From: Oxalobacter vibrioformis
Lineage (GTDB): Bacteria; Pseudomonadota; Gammaproteobacteria; Burkholderiales; Burkholderiaceae_D
Reading direction: 5' to 3'
NCBI RefSeq assembly: GCF_027118995.1
Contig: NZ_CP098242.1
Location: 1-64,000 of the forward strand
Length of the DNA stretch: 64,000 nt
Position 1 is the stretch's first letter. Each line of letters begins with the position of its first letter. The notes under the pieces were generated by a model. That model had not been told where the DNA came from, ran no database searches, and saw only the letters and a list, made by a program, of their open reading frames with translations. A program made the translations under genes and the position numbers. Shown piece after piece: positions 62,368-64,000 of the stretch.

Positions 62368-62955
62368 TTGAATTTTCTCGCTATTTTTGTGATTGCGGTC
62401 GCGCTTGCGATCGATGCGTTTGCTGTTGCGCTGACATCAGGCCTGCGCCTGAAACGGGTCACGCCTGCCCAGACCCTGCAGATCGGCAGTATGTTCGGCG
62501 GCTTCCAGTTCATCATGCCCGTAGTCGGGTGGTGGCTTGGTATAAAAGCCCATCGGTATATCGAACAGTATGACCACTGGATCGCTTTTGCCTTGTTGGC
62601 CTTTGTCGGTGGCCGCATGATCCGCGAAGCCTTAAGCCACAGAGGCGGCGGCAGCGCCAGCACCTTTTATAATCCGACGCAAAAAGGCACCCTGCTCCTT
62701 TTAGGCATTGCCACCAGCCTGGATGCGCTGGCCGTTGGTCTTTCCTTTGCGCTGCTGGAAATGGATATCCTGCTTCCGGCTGTCATTATCGGCATCGTCT
62801 GTTTTGCCCTTTCTGCTGCCGCCCTTCATATGGGCAGGCTGATCACCCGCCTGCCCGGCCTTTCCACCATCGGCAGCAAGGCCAATATCCTGGGCGGTAT
62901 GGTTCTCGTGGTGATTGGCCTCAATATCCTGCAACAGCACGGCGTTTTCCGATAA
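62368..62955 (+). CDS. mntP: Manganese efflux pump MntP
   Basis: A 195-residue, six-helix inner-membrane Mn(II) exporter. The two conserved aspartate motifs are ALAIDAFAVALTSGLR (about 13) and GIATSLDALAVGLSFALLE (about 113). The start is a TTG at 62368 behind AGGAT; no ATG fits. No manganese riboswitch could be seen in the short leader. The DapA-like gene follows after 14 bp and is likely co-transcribed. Confidence 0.92.
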   Translation: MNFLAIFVIAVALAIDAFAVALTSGLRLKRVTPAQTLQIGSMFGGFQFIMPVVGWWLGIKAHRYIEQYDHWIAFALLAFVGGRMIREALSHRGGGSASTFYNPTQKGTLLLLGIATSLDALAVGLSFALLEMDILLPAVIIGIVCFALSAAALHMGRLITRLPGLSTIGSKANILGGMVLVVIGLNILQQHGVFR

Positions 62956-62969
62956 GACAGGGGCTGATC

Positions 62970-63806
62970 ATGCTGCTGAATTTCAATGTCGCCATGCCGA
63001 CTGCTTTTGACCCTGACGAATCACTGAATACGGGCCATACCCTGAAAATCATGGAAAAACTCTATGAAAAAGGTGCCCGCTCCATACTGGTATGCGGTTC
63101 CACGGGTGAACAGCACTCACTGGCACTCGACGAAAAGCTGCTGTTATTGCAGGCGCTGGAATCCGCCCGCCTGCCCGACGATCTGCAACTGCTTTTTGGT
63201 GTGGCAAGTATTCGCACGACCGACGTTATGTCCCTTGCCCGCGCTTTGTCAGCCACAAAAAGCATTGCCGCCATCATGCTGGGCTTTCCACCCTATCTTC
63301 GCCTTTCACAGCGCGAAGCCATTCTCTATGCACGGCATATTATTGCGGCAGCCCAAAAGCCGGTCCAGCTGTACAACAACCCTGCCCGGACAGGGTTTGA
63401 CCTGTCTGTTGAAAGCACGGTTTCACTGGCGGACGATCCGCTCGTTATCAGCCTGAAAGAAGCGGGTGATATCAGTAAAATCAGGAAGCTTCGCCAAGCC
63501 ATCACCAAGCCCTTCTCGTATTTCATGGGCGGGGAAGCAGACATGATCGTAAAACTCGAAGCCGGGTTCGATGCCATCTCTTCCATTGGCGGCAACCTGA
63601 TTCCGGAAGCAATCCGCGACATGATCAATGCCTGGCATGCGGGTGATTACCAAGCGGCGGGAAAGTACAATGACGCCATCATGGCTGCATTGGCGCCGAT
63701 TTATCGCGCAGACAGCCTGCTGCCTGTACTGAAGATGCTGCTTAACGAAAAAGGGATTCCTGCCGGCATCTGCCGACGCCCGCTTGTATTGCCCGACCCG
63801 GCCTGA
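62970..63806 (+). CDS. DapA/NAL-superfamily aldolase or dihydrodipicolinate-synthase-like protein
   Basis: A 278-residue class I aldolase-fold protein. ILVCGSTGEQHSLALDEK (about 38) is the substrate carboxylate loop, LYNNPARTGFD (about 133) carries the catalytic tyrosine, and VISLKEAGD (about 157) holds the Schiff-base lysine. Shorter and more divergent than DapA (about 292), so the reaction may differ. It follows mntP by 14 bp. Confidence 0.8.
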   Translation: MLLNFNVAMPTAFDPDESLNTGHTLKIMEKLYEKGARSILVCGSTGEQHSLALDEKLLLLQALESARLPDDLQLLFGVASIRTTDVMSLARALSATKSIAAIMLGFPPYLRLSQREAILYARHIIAAAQKPVQLYNNPARTGFDLSVESTVSLADDPLVISLKEAGDISKIRKLRQAITKPFSYFMGGEADMIVKLEAGFDAISSIGGNLIPEAIRDMINAWHAGDYQAAGKYNDAIMAALAPIYRADSLLPVLKMLLNEKGIPAGICRRPLVLPDPA

Positions 63807-63823
63807 TCAGGCACGGGCAAGCA

Positions 63824-64000
63824 CTATTCACCGATAATTTTCACGAGCACCCTTTTTCGCCGCTTGCCATCAAACTCGCCATAAAAAATCTGCTCCCAGG
63901 AGCCGAGATCGAGGCGGCCTTCCGTAATCGCCACCACCACTTCCCTGCCCATCACCTGCCTTTTCAGATGGGCGTCCGCATTGTCTTCATAGCCATTATG
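63824..64000 (-). CDS. YjbQ/UPF0047 family protein, partial
   Basis: The last 58 residues before TAG at 63824; the gene runs past the window. It reads [20 protein letters not shown] then [20 protein letters not shown] and [11 protein letters not shown]. The [20 protein letters not shown] pattern is diagnostic. YjbQ has weak thiamine-phosphate-synthase activity in E. coli. Confidence 0.88.
   Translation of the reverse strand, partial: HNGYEDNADAHLKRQVMGREVVVAITEGRLDLGSWEQIFYGEFDGKRRKRVLVKIIGE

Noticed and set aside
1..64000. CRISPR array, prophage or toxin-antitoxin pair
   Set aside because: No regularly spaced repeats, phage structural genes or recognisable toxin-antitoxin pair were found on either strand.

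Overview
The window reads as chromosome of a Gram-negative, probably anaerobic proteobacterium. Supporting features are an anaerobic class III ribonucleotide reductase with its activase (nrdD/nrdG), a hybrid-cluster protein whose N-terminal cysteine spacing is the type usual in strict anaerobes, several outer-membrane systems (TonB receptor, NodT-type efflux porin, ExbB/ExbD/TonB) and many short secreted proteins. Gene style (EmrAB-NodT, AcuR/AcuI, FatBCD-like uptake, IS1182 and IS3 elements) fits a betaproteobacterium such as an Oxalobacter relative; that placement is inference and of low certainty. No rRNA, tRNA, CRISPR array or prophage was seen. Base 1 is exactly the terminal inverted repeat of an insertion sequence, so the window may begin at a contig edge.

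Layout. 1-1625 is an IS1182-family element. 1664-7154 holds a small basic protein, a MarR/ene-reductase pair, a frameshifted MFS gene and the acrylate module acuR-acuI. 7243-10927 carries a hcp/ElaB-like/MOSC cluster and a scar with remnants of an AraC regulator and a flavodoxin. 10950-14132 has a metallo-beta-lactamase-fold lipoprotein and a chemotaxis receptor. 14416-18209 is a Fur-box-controlled catecholate-type siderophore ABC operon. 18512-20260 has small unknowns, including the first member of a secreted paralogous family. 20350-28299 is a nine-gene TonB-dependent metal-chelate uptake operon with its own energiser and a striking operator. 28340-33093 is a TetR-controlled NodT-EmrA-EmrB efflux pump. 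33086-37103 has small and secreted proteins and an IS3-family element. 37123-40459 has gloA and nrdG-nrdD. 40684-43084 has two exporters. 43165-47433 holds the second secreted paralog, a P-type ATPase with substituted catalytic residues and a KAP-like protein with a broken P-loop. 47555-49257 is an MFS gene with decayed neighbours. 49355-52200 has small housekeeping genes. 52209-55228 is a copper exporter with a cysteine-rich PadR-type regulator. 55503-58882 has GNAT, YddG, unknowns and the third paralog. 58923-59099 is a MITE-like repeat. 59228-61500 has two broken genes, and 61713-64000 has nitroreductase, mntP, a DapA-like gene and a partial YjbQ-like gene.

The most interesting material is (i) the catalytically substituted P-type ATPase and its KAP-like neighbour, (ii) the DUF364/NTPase/TonB uptake operon with a 37-bp nested-palindrome operator, and (iii) three dispersed members of an unfamiliar secreted protein family. 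A caution applies throughout: about eight genes carry one-base frameshifts, mostly in short homopolymers. That pattern may be assembly error rather than biology. By contrast, the scars at 10.7 kb, 47.75 kb and 60.5 kb look like real deletions.
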